This document shows, piece by piece, positions 26,975 to 35,521 of a stretch of 64,000 nt of DNA. The stretch spans positions 149,981 to 213,980 of the forward strand of contig CAYNZP010000003.1 of NCBI GenBank assembly GCA_964401835.1, written 5' to 3'. The translations under genes and the position numbers were made by a program. Source of the stretch: CAYNZP01 sp964401835. Its GTDB lineage: Bacteria; Planctomycetota; Phycisphaerae; SM23-33. The notes beneath the pieces were generated by a model, which worked only from the letters and a program-made list of their open reading frames with translations, was not told the DNA's origin and ran no database searches. Position 1 is the first letter of the stretch; each line of letters begins with the position of its first letter.

Positions 26975-27634
26975 TTAAATTGTCTGATTTGTCACGAATT
27001 GATGTGCTCTTCTCGTCGGCTCGGGCAGGCGAACGCCCCTGTTGCACCGAAGCGTCCATTTGACAGATTCATCGAGCGTAACCAAATGGCCGGGGGATAT
27101 ATAAAGACACTTAACATTAGTGCGAGTTCGCAGCACAGTGCCGACGACTCTTCCTTCATGGCGCAGCTGTGCCCTGCAACCCCGGTTTTCGCCCGGTTGG
27201 CGATGGTGGCCGCAAAGACGGCTTTTCGCCACGCCAATGGTCGGCAAATCCAGCCACAGGCCTACATGGCTGGCAAGGCCAAGACCTCTTGGATGGGCAA
27301 GGCCCTGACCGTCGCACATTAAAAGGTCTGGTCGGGTTTTTAATTTTCTTACTGCGGCAATGACAGCCGGCGCCTCACGAAAACTCAGCAGGCCCGGCAC
27401 ATATGAGAAACGGCAGGTTTGCATTTCAGTTGCAGACTCCAGAACTTCCAGGGTTTCTGCGTCGCAGAGAATGGCTGCTGCGACAATTTTTTTACCGCCC
27501 TCTAAAAAAGCGCAGTCCACACCGGCTATGGTGCGGATTTTTCTGGGGATTTTTTTAATGCGGACTTTCGCGGCGAGTTTCTTTTGAAGCTCGATGGCCT
27601 CGGCCGGCGAGATGTCCCATGAATGAGAAATCAT
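26975..27634 (-). CDS. nfi: endonuclease V
   Basis: Cleaves DNA one base 3' to deaminated bases, mainly hypoxanthine. The 219-residue protein has the active-site Asp40 in IAGVDCAF, the wedge/catalytic segment YVPGLLSFREAP near 78-89, LLMCDGQGLAHPRGLGLASH with the second Asp and the metal His, and TIGVAKSRLCG. The C-terminal part (TLDESVKWTLRC, RLPEPTRRAHQFVT) is normal. It follows dapB by 15 bases and looks like the last gene of a thrC-dapB-nfi transcript. Confidence 0.95.
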   Translation of the reverse strand: MISHSWDISPAEAIELQKKLAAKVRIKKIPRKIRTIAGVDCAFLEGGKKIVAAAILCDAETLEVLESATEMQTCRFSYVPGLLSFREAPAVIAAVRKLKTRPDLLMCDGQGLAHPRGLGLASHVGLWLDLPTIGVAKSRLCGHHRQPGENRGCRAQLRHEGRVVGTVLRTRTNVKCLYISPGHLVTLDESVKWTLRCNRGVRLPEPTRRAHQFVTNQTI

Positions 27635-27649
27635 CAGATTTTCGATTTG

Positions 27650-28441
27650 TTACTTGCCGAAAAGAATGTCCTGCATATCGTAGAGGCTGGCCTTTTGATC
27701 TTTCACCCACTGGGCCGCTTTAAGTGCGCCTTGAGCAAATATGTCCCGCGTGTGCGCGGAATGGCCGATCGAGAGAGTCTCTCCGAGCGAACCAAAATGT
27801 ACGGTATGTTCGCCGACCGTATCGCCAACCCGCAGTGCGTGCATGCCTATCTCGCCGGCGTTTCGCGGGCAGTGGCCGCCGCGGCCGAAAACCACGGTCT
27901 CTCCATATTCCTTGCCCAATGCATCGCAGATACTCTTTGCAAGCCCGACAGCAGTTCCACTTGGGGCGTCCTTCTTGAAGCGATGATGAGTTTCTGAAAT
28001 TTCTATATCGAAATCGTCCCCAACTGCCTTTGCGACGTCAGCAACGATTTTCATCAACAGATTCATGCCGACCGAATAATTACCCGCATGGACAATGGCA
28101 ATCTGGGAAGCGGCGTCGGCCAGTTCGGCCAGTTGCGAATCCGTCAGGCCGGTCGTACCAATTACCATAGGAATATTCTGCTCTCGACAGACGCCCAGCC
28201 AGTGGACGGTTCCTTCGGGCAGGGAAAAATCTATTAGCACGTCGGGCTTGTCCTGGAGTTTTTCGGTTACCTTCACGCCGAAAACTCCGACTCCGGCGAG
28301 TTCACCGATATCTGAGCCAATCGCGTCACTGCCGGCAATCTCCATAGCTGAGACAATATCGAAAACCTCGGACTCAATCGCCAGCGCCGCAATGCGCCGG
28401 CCCATTCGCCCTGCCGCTCCTGTTATGGCTATTTTTGTCAT
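27650..28441 (-). CDS. dapB: 4-hydroxy-tetrahydrodipicolinate reductase
   Basis: NAD(P)H-dependent reductase of lysine and meso-diaminopimelate synthesis. The 263 residues include the nucleotide loop ITGAAGRMGRRI at 6-17, the catalytic region ISETHHRFKKDAPSGTAVGLAKSI (His-His and Lys), and HALRVGDTVGEHTVHFGSLGE. It starts behind AAGGAT, 14 bases after thrC. The presence of DapB fits a peptidoglycan-making cell with meso-DAP. Confidence 0.95.
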   Translation of the reverse strand: MTKIAITGAAGRMGRRIAALAIESEVFDIVSAMEIAGSDAIGSDIGELAGVGVFGVKVTEKLQDKPDVLIDFSLPEGTVHWLGVCREQNIPMVIGTTGLTDSQLAELADAASQIAIVHAGNYSVGMNLLMKIVADVAKAVGDDFDIEISETHHRFKKDAPSGTAVGLAKSICDALGKEYGETVVFGRGGHCPRNAGEIGMHALRVGDTVGEHTVHFGSLGETLSIGHSAHTRDIFAQGALKAAQWVKDQKASLYDMQDILFGK

Positions 28442-28455
28442 AGCGTAAAATCCTT

Positions 28456-29841
28456 TTAATCTACTGTCTGGGTAATAAATTCTCGCACAGCCTTTTCGTC
28501 ATTTGGCAAAATCTCGCATCTTGTCGGCAGATCAGCCAGTGCGTCGATGTCAGGATGATGCGCAAGGTCCTGCCCTGTCGCCTGGCGGATCGCATCCGGG
28601 AATTTTGCCGGATTTGCTGTCGCAAGGCAAACCGTCGGTATATCTTTTTCACTCAAACTCTCAGCTGCCCCTACGCCGACAGCTGTGTGCGGGTCGAGAA
28701 CATAATCATATTCGCTTTGATACTTTTTAATAGTTTCCAGTACTCCAGCTTTGTCGGTCGAGCCCGCCCGGAAATCTTCATCAATAACACCGTCGGGGCC
28801 AAGCTCGATTTTCAGCGAGCCGGTCTGGGCAAACTGATCCATTAATTCGGACAGTTTCTGCGGGTCGCATCCAATTTTATAATACAGATACCTTTCAAAG
28901 TTGCTGGCTATCTGAATATCCATCGCTGGAGAGAGCGTATGGTGCAGCTGGCCACGAGAATATTCGCCGGTATTGAAGAACCTTGCCAGAATGTCGTTTT
29001 CATTTGTCGCCAGCATCAGCTTTTTGATAGGCAGGCCCATCTTTTTAGCATACCAGCCAGCCAGTATGTCGCCGAAATTGCCCGTAGGTACAGCCAGGTT
29101 TACACTCTCGCTACCAGCAGACTTCTGTACCTTGAAAACAGCCGCGAAGTAATAGACTATCTGGGCGGCTACGCGAGCCCAATTGACGGAGTTGACCGCA
29201 CCGAGGCTATATTTTCGCTTGAAGTCTATATCCGAGGCGATCTGCTTCATGATGCTCTGGCAGTCGTCGAAGTTGCCCTCTATGGCGATGTTGTGCACGT
29301 TATCGTCCAGCACAGTTGTCATCTGTCGCTGCTGGATGGCTGAAACGCGATTGTGCGGATGCATCATAAAGATATCGATGCTCTTTCGGCTGCGGACGCC
29401 GTAAATTGCTGCACTGCCGGTATCGCCGCTTGTCGCACCAAGGATATTCAGCCTGCCACCGGATTCAGCCAATATGTATTCAAAAAGATTGCCCAGTAGC
29501 TGCAAGGCAACATCCTTGAACGCCAGCGTCGGGCCATGCCACAGTTCGAGAATATAGACTGGACCAGCTTTTACGAGAGGCGCAACGTCGGCGCCAAAAG
29601 CATGGGCATAGGTTTTGTCTATAATGGCCTTCAACTCAGCTTCGGGAACATCGCCGACAAACCACCTAAGAACTTCAAAGGCAAGGTCCCCATAGGAAAG
29701 CTCCCGCCAATCTTCCAGACAAGCTGAAACATCCGGAATTGATTCGGGTATAAGCAGACCGCCATCATCGGCCAGCCCCATCAGGACGGCATCCTTAAAA
29801 CCTATTGGCTCAACTTTTCCGCGTGTTGAAATATACTTCAT
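28456..29841 (-). CDS. thrC: threonine synthase
   Basis: PLP enzyme converting O-phosphohomoserine to threonine. The 461 residues start MKYISTRGKVEPIGFKDAVL, with the PLP Lys at position 109 in HGPTLAFKD. ILGATSGDTGSAA is the phosphate-binding loop, and VNLAVPTGNFGDILAGWYAKKMGLP the second signature. The N-terminal extension makes it the longer (E. coli/yeast-like) class. It follows the rhomboid gene by nine bases and begins a transcript continuing into dapB. Confidence 0.95.
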   Translation of the reverse strand: MKYISTRGKVEPIGFKDAVLMGLADDGGLLIPESIPDVSACLEDWRELSYGDLAFEVLRWFVGDVPEAELKAIIDKTYAHAFGADVAPLVKAGPVYILELWHGPTLAFKDVALQLLGNLFEYILAESGGRLNILGATSGDTGSAAIYGVRSRKSIDIFMMHPHNRVSAIQQRQMTTVLDDNVHNIAIEGNFDDCQSIMKQIASDIDFKRKYSLGAVNSVNWARVAAQIVYYFAAVFKVQKSAGSESVNLAVPTGNFGDILAGWYAKKMGLPIKKLMLATNENDILARFFNTGEYSRGQLHHTLSPAMDIQIASNFERYLYYKIGCDPQKLSELMDQFAQTGSLKIELGPDGVIDEDFRAGSTDKAGVLETIKKYQSEYDYVLDPHTAVGVGAAESLSEKDIPTVCLATANPAKFPDAIRQATGQDLAHHPDIDALADLPTRCEILPNDEKAVREFITQTVD

Positions 29842-29850
29842 GAAACAACC

Positions 29851-30753
29851 CTATTGAAAAATATCTCGTTCATCCAGCTTCTGCTCGCGTGTTGCATCGG
29901 CGAGGGTTTTCTTTTCTTTTGGAGTAAGGCTCTGGATCCCCTTGTTGTGAATCTTGTTCAGGATACGGTCTAATTCCTTCTCAACATCCTGACGTTTTTT
30001 CAGCCGGCGGTCCCACGCACCCTGATTTAACTTGGTACGTGTCGTTTGGGAGGCACTTTTAAACCTGGGCCCCAGCAAAACCCAGATAGCACCCGCCGCC
30101 GCCCCGCCGAGATGGGCCATGTCCGCAACCCGGGAATATGAAAAACTCCTTCCGGAAACAGCCCCTCCTATATCCCGAACAATGCCGAAAATCGAAATCC
30201 CGATGAATATCGCAATCACAATTCTTATGCTGATAAGAAACGGGAACGGAAATATCATCAGTTTTATATGTGGATAAAGTATAGCACAGGCCAGCAAGAC
30301 AGCATACACGCCGCCGGAAGCTCCGATCAGGGGGATATCCAAGTCCTGTTTTAGCGATATAACCAGCAGGACGTGGGCCAAGCCTGCAAACATTCCACAA
30401 ATCAGGTAAAAACGCAAAAATCGAGCCGGGCCCCAATCTCGCTCAAGGTACATACCGAGAAAGTAAAGTCCAAGCATATTTAAAAGAATATGGCCGATTC
30501 CGCCGTGGAGGAACTGGAACGTCACATATCGCCAAACCTGCCACCAATCCTCGGGCACTACACCAAAAAGCTGGGAAAGGTTAAATTTAAAAAATGACTG
30601 AAAGATTATCTGAAGAAAAAAAACGGCAATGTTGGCGACAAGCAGGAATTTTACCGCACTGCCTGGCCGCGGAAAGCCCATACCCATGCCCCCGCGGAAC
30701 TGCTGCCGTGGTGGGCCTTGCTCTCTGTAATATGGACGGTCGTTTATACCCAT
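29851..30753 (-). CDS. rhomboid-family intramembrane serine protease
   Basis: About 300 residues with six predicted membrane helices. The catalytic Ser is 146 in GASGG and the catalytic His is 214 in DMAHLGGAAAG. The conserved HGGIGHILLNMLGLYFLG of helix 2 (His and Asn of the oxyanion region) is present. A basic cytosolic N terminus and a C-terminal charged helix of about 75 residues are additions. I use ATG 30753, directly after the Nudix stop (TAGGAATG), rather than the upstream TTG. Substrates unknown. Confidence 0.92.
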   Translation of the reverse strand: MGINDRPYYREQGPPRQQFRGGMGMGFPRPGSAVKFLLVANIAVFFLQIIFQSFFKFNLSQLFGVVPEDWWQVWRYVTFQFLHGGIGHILLNMLGLYFLGMYLERDWGPARFLRFYLICGMFAGLAHVLLVISLKQDLDIPLIGASGGVYAVLLACAILYPHIKLMIFPFPFLISIRIVIAIFIGISIFGIVRDIGGAVSGRSFSYSRVADMAHLGGAAAGAIWVLLGPRFKSASQTTRTKLNQGAWDRRLKKRQDVEKELDRILNKIHNKGIQSLTPKEKKTLADATREQKLDERDIFQ

Positions 30754-30755
30754 TC

Positions 30756-31298
30756 CTACTTCCTTAACCAATAAATTCCAAGCGAAGCTATGGTCTTGCC
30801 ATCATGGATAGTACCGTCAGCTACCATCTGTCTGACCTTTTTCTCGGGCAAAACCTCAACGGTGATATCTTCGTAAGTTTCAAGATTCTGCGTGCCGTTT
30901 TCCAACTCGGTAGCCAGGTACGCATCGAGAAATTCATCCGAAGTCGCCGGCGTAGCGCAAAAGCCGCCCAGCCTTTCGATTTTTCCGGCACGATAGCCGG
31001 TCTCTTCAGCAAGTTCACGAACCGCACAAACTTCCGGGGCTTCGCCCTCGTCCAGCATGCCAGCTGGCAGTTCCCAGAGATATTCTCCCAACGCGAAGCG
31101 ATAGTTACGTATCATAACTATCGAGCCGTCGTCGAGTACCGGCAAAATAACGGCAGCACCCAGGTATTTCAGGAAATCACGCTGGACTACCTCGCCATCG
31201 TGCATCTTCACGCCGACACAATGGGCTTCTACGACCCGTCCCTTATAGACAAGCTCGTCGTATTCAAACCTCTTCGCGTTTTCCTTCGAATCATTCAT
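30756..31298 (-). CDS. Nudix hydrolase, ADP-ribose pyrophosphatase-like
   Basis: A 180-residue Nudix protein. The box fits GX5EX7REUXEEXGU exactly: G80, E86, R94-E95, E98-E99, G101. The upstream IRNYRFALGEYLWELPAGM is typical of the ADP-ribose/nucleoside-sugar pyrophosphatase branch. Start ATG 31298 is preferred over an upstream in-frame codon near 31334. It is divergent from dxr and overlaps nothing; the rhomboid gene follows after two bases. Confidence 0.9.
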   Translation of the reverse strand: MNDSKENAKRFEYDELVYKGRVVEAHCVGVKMHDGEVVQRDFLKYLGAAVILPVLDDGSIVMIRNYRFALGEYLWELPAGMLDEGEAPEVCAVRELAEETGYRAGKIERLGGFCATPATSDEFLDAYLATELENGTQNLETYEDITVEVLPEKKVRQMVADGTIHDGKTIASLGIYWLRK

Positions 31299-31394
31299 CT
31301 CGGGGATTATAAATGTAACCCGCCTAACAAACAACGCTCACGCCGCCAAATCCGACCCCCAAGTTCGTGCTTACCATGCATTTTAGCTTTATAC

Positions 31395-31422
31395 TTGTCC
31401 AAAGATATCAGTAAGATAAACT
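31395..31422 (+). promoter_or_regulatory. putative dxr promoter
   Basis: TTGTCC (31395-31400), 16-bp spacer, TAAACT (31417-31422), 26 bases before the GTG start. Confidence 0.35.
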
Positions 31423-31448
31423 TTTGGGCAAAACGAAAGGTGTCCTGA

Positions 31449-32600
31449 GTGTCAAAACCCAAACGTATCGCCATACTCGGCTCGACAGGGAGCATAGGTT
31501 CACAGACGCTGGAAGTCATCTCCGGCTGCGATGATCTGAGTGTATGCTCTCTGGCGGCTGGCAATAACTGGCAACTGCTGGCTGAGCAGGTCAAACAGCT
31601 CAGCCCGGAAATTGTCGCTATTGCCAGTGAAAGTTCCGCCCAATCGCTTAAAAAGGCAATTCCTGCTGGGATAGAAATCCTTTGCGGCCCCGATGCCATG
31701 ACCGAACTGGTCAGGAAAAGCGACTGCGACGTGGTACTATCCGGGGTGATGGGGGCAGCGGGTCTTGCACCGACAATGGCTGCGATCGAAGTTGGAGCGA
31801 CACTGGCCATAGCAAATAAGGAAACCCTCGTCATGGCTGGCGCTATCGTAATGCCCGCAGCCAGGGCTGCCGGGGTGGCGCTATTGCCGGTGGACAGCGA
31901 ACATTCCGCCATTTTCCAGTGCCTGTGCTCTGGGAAACGCGAGGAAGTGCGAAAAGTCATGATTACTGCCTCCGGCGGCGCACTCCGCGACTGGCCGGAA
32001 GAAAAAGTACAATCAGCGACAGTCGAAGATGCCCTGGCCCACCCCACATGGCAGATGGGCCGGAAAATAACGATCGATTCGGCTACAATGATGAACAAGA
32101 CATTGGAGATGATCGAGGCACACTGGCTTTTCGACCTGCCATCCGAGCAAATTGAGGTTGTGATTCATCCGGAGTCAATTATCCATTCCTATGTGGAATT
32201 CTGTGATGGCTCGGTGATAGCACAGATGGGCCAGCCGGACATGAAATTGCCCATAGCCTATGCCCTGCACTATCCGGACAGGCCCTGCAGAGAAACGCAG
32301 CCTCTGGACCTTGCGGAAATCGGCAAACTTACGTTTTTGCCGCTGAAAGAGCGTTTTACGCGGGCAATTAACCTCGGTTATGAGGTAATAAATCGTGGCG
32401 GAGTGAGCGGAGCTGTGCTAAACAGTGCCAATGAGGCTGCGGTAGAGGCTTTCCTGGGCGGAAAAATTTCTTTCGGCCAAATCGTCCCTCTGGTCGAAGA
32501 TATCCTGAACAAGAGCCCGCAAAAAGACGAAGTAACTATCGAAACTCTTTGCGCTTCCGACAGCTGGGCTCGCCAGCAGGTAGCTGCGGAAGTTGGCTGA
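31449..32600 (+). CDS. dxr: 1-deoxy-D-xylulose 5-phosphate reductoisomerase
   Basis: Second step of the MEP isoprenoid pathway. The 383 residues include the NADPH loop ILGSTGSIGSQTLEV at 9-23, IANKETLVMAG, the metal and substrate site LLPVDSEHSAIFQCL with ITASGGALRD, and HPESIIHSYVEF plus QMGQPDMKLPIAYAL. The C-terminal helical domain is present. It begins with GTG at 31449 behind an AAAGGTGT site. It ends 304 bases before pheT; the two may be co-transcribed through a structured spacer. Confidence 0.96.
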   Translation: MSKPKRIAILGSTGSIGSQTLEVISGCDDLSVCSLAAGNNWQLLAEQVKQLSPEIVAIASESSAQSLKKAIPAGIEILCGPDAMTELVRKSDCDVVLSGVMGAAGLAPTMAAIEVGATLAIANKETLVMAGAIVMPAARAAGVALLPVDSEHSAIFQCLCSGKREEVRKVMITASGGALRDWPEEKVQSATVEDALAHPTWQMGRKITIDSATMMNKTLEMIEAHWLFDLPSEQIEVVIHPESIIHSYVEFCDGSVIAQMGQPDMKLPIAYALHYPDRPCRETQPLDLAEIGKLTFLPLKERFTRAINLGYEVINRGGVSGAVLNSANEAAVEAFLGGKISFGQIVPLVEDILNKSPQKDEVTIETLCASDSWARQQVAAEVG

Positions 32601-32754
32601 GTATAAATTTGAATTTGAGCCCTTGACAAAATCTCCCGCGGTCGCGACGCCTGATTTTTTGTTCGCAGACAAGGAGCGAGGAGGATACGATGCCTCTGGC
32701 ATCATTAACGTTCGAGCGACGCCGTATGCGGGCAAAAGGGCGGCGTCCCGAAGG

Positions 32755-32858
32755 GTTTGGCCGAAAATCGGCGTCTGCCGCGTTGCGGTTCCTCGCCATA
32801 CCATTAAAGGTATGGCGTCGTCGCCGACGCCTCGCATACATCCGATTTTGGGCCAAAC
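32755..32858. repeat. GC-rich nested inverted repeat between dxr and pheT
   Basis: The 304-base gap 32601-32904 has no convincing gene. Within it, outer arms GTTTGGCCGAAAATCGG (32755-32771) and its complement at 32842-32858 match at 16 of 17 positions. They enclose a perfect 9-bp hairpin, CGCCATACC (32794-32802) with GGTATGGCG (32809-32817). The frame of pheT is open through the whole gap, but the residues look non-protein-like and the PheT start motif lies only at 32905. It could be a palindromic mobile repeat or an RNA structure in the dxr-pheT transcript. Confidence 0.6.
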
Positions 32859-32904
32859 GCGGCTAGCGCGAGGTCTTGTTAGGGGCTCTGAGGGTGCAAA
32901 CGAT

Positions 32905-34899
32905 ATGAATATATCACTGAACTGGCTGACGGATTATGTAGACATCAAGCTCTCGGCGGCTGAACTTGGCGATCTGTGCACGCGGATCGGCATGAACCTC
33001 GAGGGCATTGTCGAGACCGATAGCGATATCGTCCTCGACCTGGAAGTTACGTCCAACCGCCCGGACTGTCTGGGGCATCTCGGCGTGGCCCGCGAGATAG
33101 CGGCTGCGACCGGTGCGGAATTCAGGCCGCCCGTTATCGACGAGCTTCCAACCAGCGGCAAGGTTGAAGAGCTAACCAGCGTCGAAGTGAAAGACAGCGA
33201 GCTTTGCCCACGCTACACGGCCCGCGTCATCCGCGGGGTTAAGGTAGGGCCAAGCCCAACCTGGCTGGTAGAGAAGACCGAGACGCTCGGAATGCGTAGC
33301 GTCAATAACATCGTCGACATTACGAACTTCGTGCTGATGGAATACTCCCAGCCGTTGCACAGCTTCGACTACGACAAGCTGGCCGAGAATCGCATCGTCG
33401 TGCGTCGCGCAAAAGGCGGCGAGACGATGACAGCCATCGACGGCACGGACTGTCGCCTGGACAAGAATATGCTGGTCATCGCCGACGCCGAAAAGTGCGT
33501 AGCCATCGCCGGTGTCATGGGCGGGCTTGGCACAGAAGTCGACGAAAACACGACGAACATACTGCTGGAGTCGGCCCAGTTCGACCCGCTCAACGTCCGC
33601 CACACGTCGCGGCAGCTGCAACTGATGAGCGAGAGCAATTTCCGCTTCGAGCGCGGCGTCGATCCGATAGGCATCGAGATTGCATCCCGTCGTGCGTGTC
33701 AGCTGATACTGCAGCTCGCCGGCGGTGAGCTGGCGGAGGGAATGGTAGACGTCTGGACCCAGCCGTTCGAGGCTCCGCAGGTTTCGCTCCGGCCGACACG
33801 AACCAACGCCCTGCTGGGTATCGAAGTAGATGCCCAGAAACAGTTCGAGATATTAGAAAGCCTCGAGCTATCCCCGCAGAAGCTAGATGACAAAATAGTC
33901 TGTACGATACCGTCGCACCGCGGCGATTTGCGTCGTGAGGCTGACCTGATAGAGGAAGTAGCACGCCTGGTTGGATATGACGAGATTGTGATGAACGAGA
34001 AGGTCGCGCACACGCTGACAGCCCAAAGCCTGACCGAACGGACGCGAAAGCAGGTCGGTTCGATTCTGACGGCGGCAGGCTTTGACGAGACGGTTACGTT
34101 CACCTTCGTCGATGACGAGGAAGCGAAGTTGTTCGGCTACGACAAGCCGATAAAGGTCGACCAGATGGTGCGACGCACCAACAACGTGATTCGCCCCAGC
34201 GTCGTTCCATGCCTGGTGCGGGCCTGCAAGACAAACCAGGATGCCGGAAACTGCGGCGTGAGCCTGTTCGAGATGTCAAAGGTACTCATCGCTGGCGACA
34301 AGACGCTCGAGCAGTGGCAGCTCGCACTGGCGACCACTGGCGAACTGGGCGACCTGCAAGGCGCCGTCGAGACCGTCGTAGCGGGTTTGAACCCATCGGC
34401 AACAGTAAAGGTCACGCCGCAAACGGCAGCCGGCTTTGAGGCAGGCGCGTCGGCAGCGATAAGCATTAACGACAAGCCAGTCGGCGTCATCGGCTGCATT
34501 GCCGGGGACGTCCAGAAGTATTACGGTCTGGAACGCAACGTGGCTGCGGCTGAGTTGAGCTTCGATGCACTGCAGGACATAGCCGGAGCGACACGGACGT
34601 ACAAGCCCGTACCAAAGTTCCCGGCTGTCGAACGGGATTTGTCGCTGGTCGTGGACGAGTCGGTCAGCTGGCACGAGTTGTCCGAGCAAATCGCTGCGGT
34701 AAAACAGCCGATGAGGGTTGGAGTGGATTATGTAACCACGTACCGCGGAAAACAGATTGATAAAAACCGAAAAAGTGTGACGGTGGCACTGACCTACCGG
34801 TCAGATACAGAGACGCTGCGAAGCGAACAGGTCGACGAGCAGGTGGCGAAGGTTGTCGAAAAAATGAAAAAAAAGTTCAAGGCCGAATTGCGGTCATAA
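32905..34899 (+). CDS. pheT: phenylalanine--tRNA ligase beta subunit, compact form
   Basis: Beta subunit of the heterotetrameric PheRS. The 664-residue protein starts MNISLNWLTDYVDIKLSAAE and passes within about 25 residues to LDLEVTSNRPDCLGHLGVAREIAA. Canonical PheT (about 800 residues) has a tRNA-binding OB domain of roughly 115 residues between these points, so that domain is missing. B3/B4 editing region (LMEYSQPLHSFDYDKL, HTSRQLQLMSESNFRFERG), B5 (CTIPSHRGDLRREADLIEEV), the catalytic-like core and the C-terminal anticodon-binding B8 domain (FPAVERDLSLVVDESV) are present. pheS is not adjacent on either side. Confidence 0.93.
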   Translation: MNISLNWLTDYVDIKLSAAELGDLCTRIGMNLEGIVETDSDIVLDLEVTSNRPDCLGHLGVAREIAAATGAEFRPPVIDELPTSGKVEELTSVEVKDSELCPRYTARVIRGVKVGPSPTWLVEKTETLGMRSVNNIVDITNFVLMEYSQPLHSFDYDKLAENRIVVRRAKGGETMTAIDGTDCRLDKNMLVIADAEKCVAIAGVMGGLGTEVDENTTNILLESAQFDPLNVRHTSRQLQLMSESNFRFERGVDPIGIEIASRRACQLILQLAGGELAEGMVDVWTQPFEAPQVSLRPTRTNALLGIEVDAQKQFEILESLELSPQKLDDKIVCTIPSHRGDLRREADLIEEVARLVGYDEIVMNEKVAHTLTAQSLTERTRKQVGSILTAAGFDETVTFTFVDDEEAKLFGYDKPIKVDQMVRRTNNVIRPSVVPCLVRACKTNQDAGNCGVSLFEMSKVLIAGDKTLEQWQLALATTGELGDLQGAVETVVAGLNPSATVKVTPQTAAGFEAGASAAISINDKPVGVIGCIAGDVQKYYGLERNVAAAELSFDALQDIAGATRTYKPVPKFPAVERDLSLVVDESVSWHELSEQIAAVKQPMRVGVDYVTTYRGKQIDKNRKSVTVALTYRSDTETLRSEQVDEQVAKVVEKMKKKFKAELRS

Positions 34900-34975
34900 T
34901 TGCACAAACCCTTTGGAAAAAAGCGAATATTGAATGGCCAGCGCAGAGGCGATTTTATCGGTTAAAGTTTCGCAA

Positions 34976-35005
34976 TTGGCTTGTCGATGAAATGAATGAT
35001 ATAAT
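34976..35005 (+). promoter_or_regulatory. promoter of 6S RNA
   Basis: TTGGCT (34976-34981), 18-bp spacer, perfect TATAAT (35000-35005). It predicts a start near 35012, just before the 6S helix. Confidence 0.65.
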
Positions 35006-35011
35006 GCACTT

Positions 35012-35180
35012 GCAAACAAGGCCTCTGCAGTGTTCGCAAATGGCCCTGTGTTTAAAGAACCGACAAACCATTATTGGGAAGCAGAAACTCGGTTGCTACG
35101 GCGGTCGGTGAGCTACCCACTTAGAAATAATGGGTTCTTAAGCTTGGGTTGCAACGGCACAAGGTGGAGGCTCTTTTTTT
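35012..35180 (+). ncRNA. ssrS: 6S RNA
   Basis: An approximately 169-nt RNA with the bacterial 6S layout. The 5' terminal segment GCCTCTGCAGTGTTCGCAAA matches the E. coli GATGTTCGCAAGCGGGCC region. A central strand, GGCGGTCGGTGAGCTACCC, resembles E. coli GCGGTTGGTGAGCATGCTC. Next come GGGTTCTTAAGCTTGGGTTGC and a closing CACAAGGTGGAGGC, which pairs with the 5' end (GCCTC with GAGGC), before a run of eight T residues. 6S RNA binds sigma-70 RNA polymerase and mimics an open promoter. Ends are inferred from the promoter and the T tract. The remaining part of the 622-base gap (35181-35323) shows no gene. Confidence 0.8.
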
Positions 35181-35323
35181 TACCCTGCCAAAGCCGATTC
35201 ACTTCAGGAAAAAACCAAAACGAAAGGCCGGTTTCCTACAGTTATGAAATAATTCCAAGTCTATTTTTCTACTGCAACGCCTTGATAATAATGCGATTGC
35301 GTTTTAAAGCCGCGTTTTTTGAC

Positions 35324-35353
35324 TTGAAAAGCCCCCAATAGCGCTAAGATAAT
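35324..35353 (+). promoter_or_regulatory. putative promoter of the activase gene
   Basis: TTGAAA (35324-35329), 18-bp spacer, GATAAT (35348-35353). It implies a leader of about 160 bases whose role is not visible. Confidence 0.4.
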
Positions 35354-35521
35354 ATTGACTGGTAAAAGCAGTAAGGGGTTTTAAGAGGACAAATTGATCG
35401 GACCCCGGAAAGAGGTTTGTCAATTTAATACACGCCCTCGAAACAATCCATGGATGGAGCATTCAGGGGATTTTTGCCGCACAACAGTTCAGGAAGCTTG
35501 GTTTTATCGGTGAAACAAAAT

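Noticed and set aside
31307..32098. 263-residue minus-strand ORF
   Set aside because: Antisense of dxr, running into the dxr promoter; no family pattern.
32593..32904. N-terminal extension of PheT (104 residues) in the dxr-pheT spacer
   Set aside because: Covers inverted repeats, overlaps the dxr end, and the conserved PheT opening is at 32905 behind GAGG.
35030..35341. 103-residue plus-strand ORF
   Set aside because: It overlaps the 6S RNA and its terminator; no protein-like pattern or ribosome binding site.
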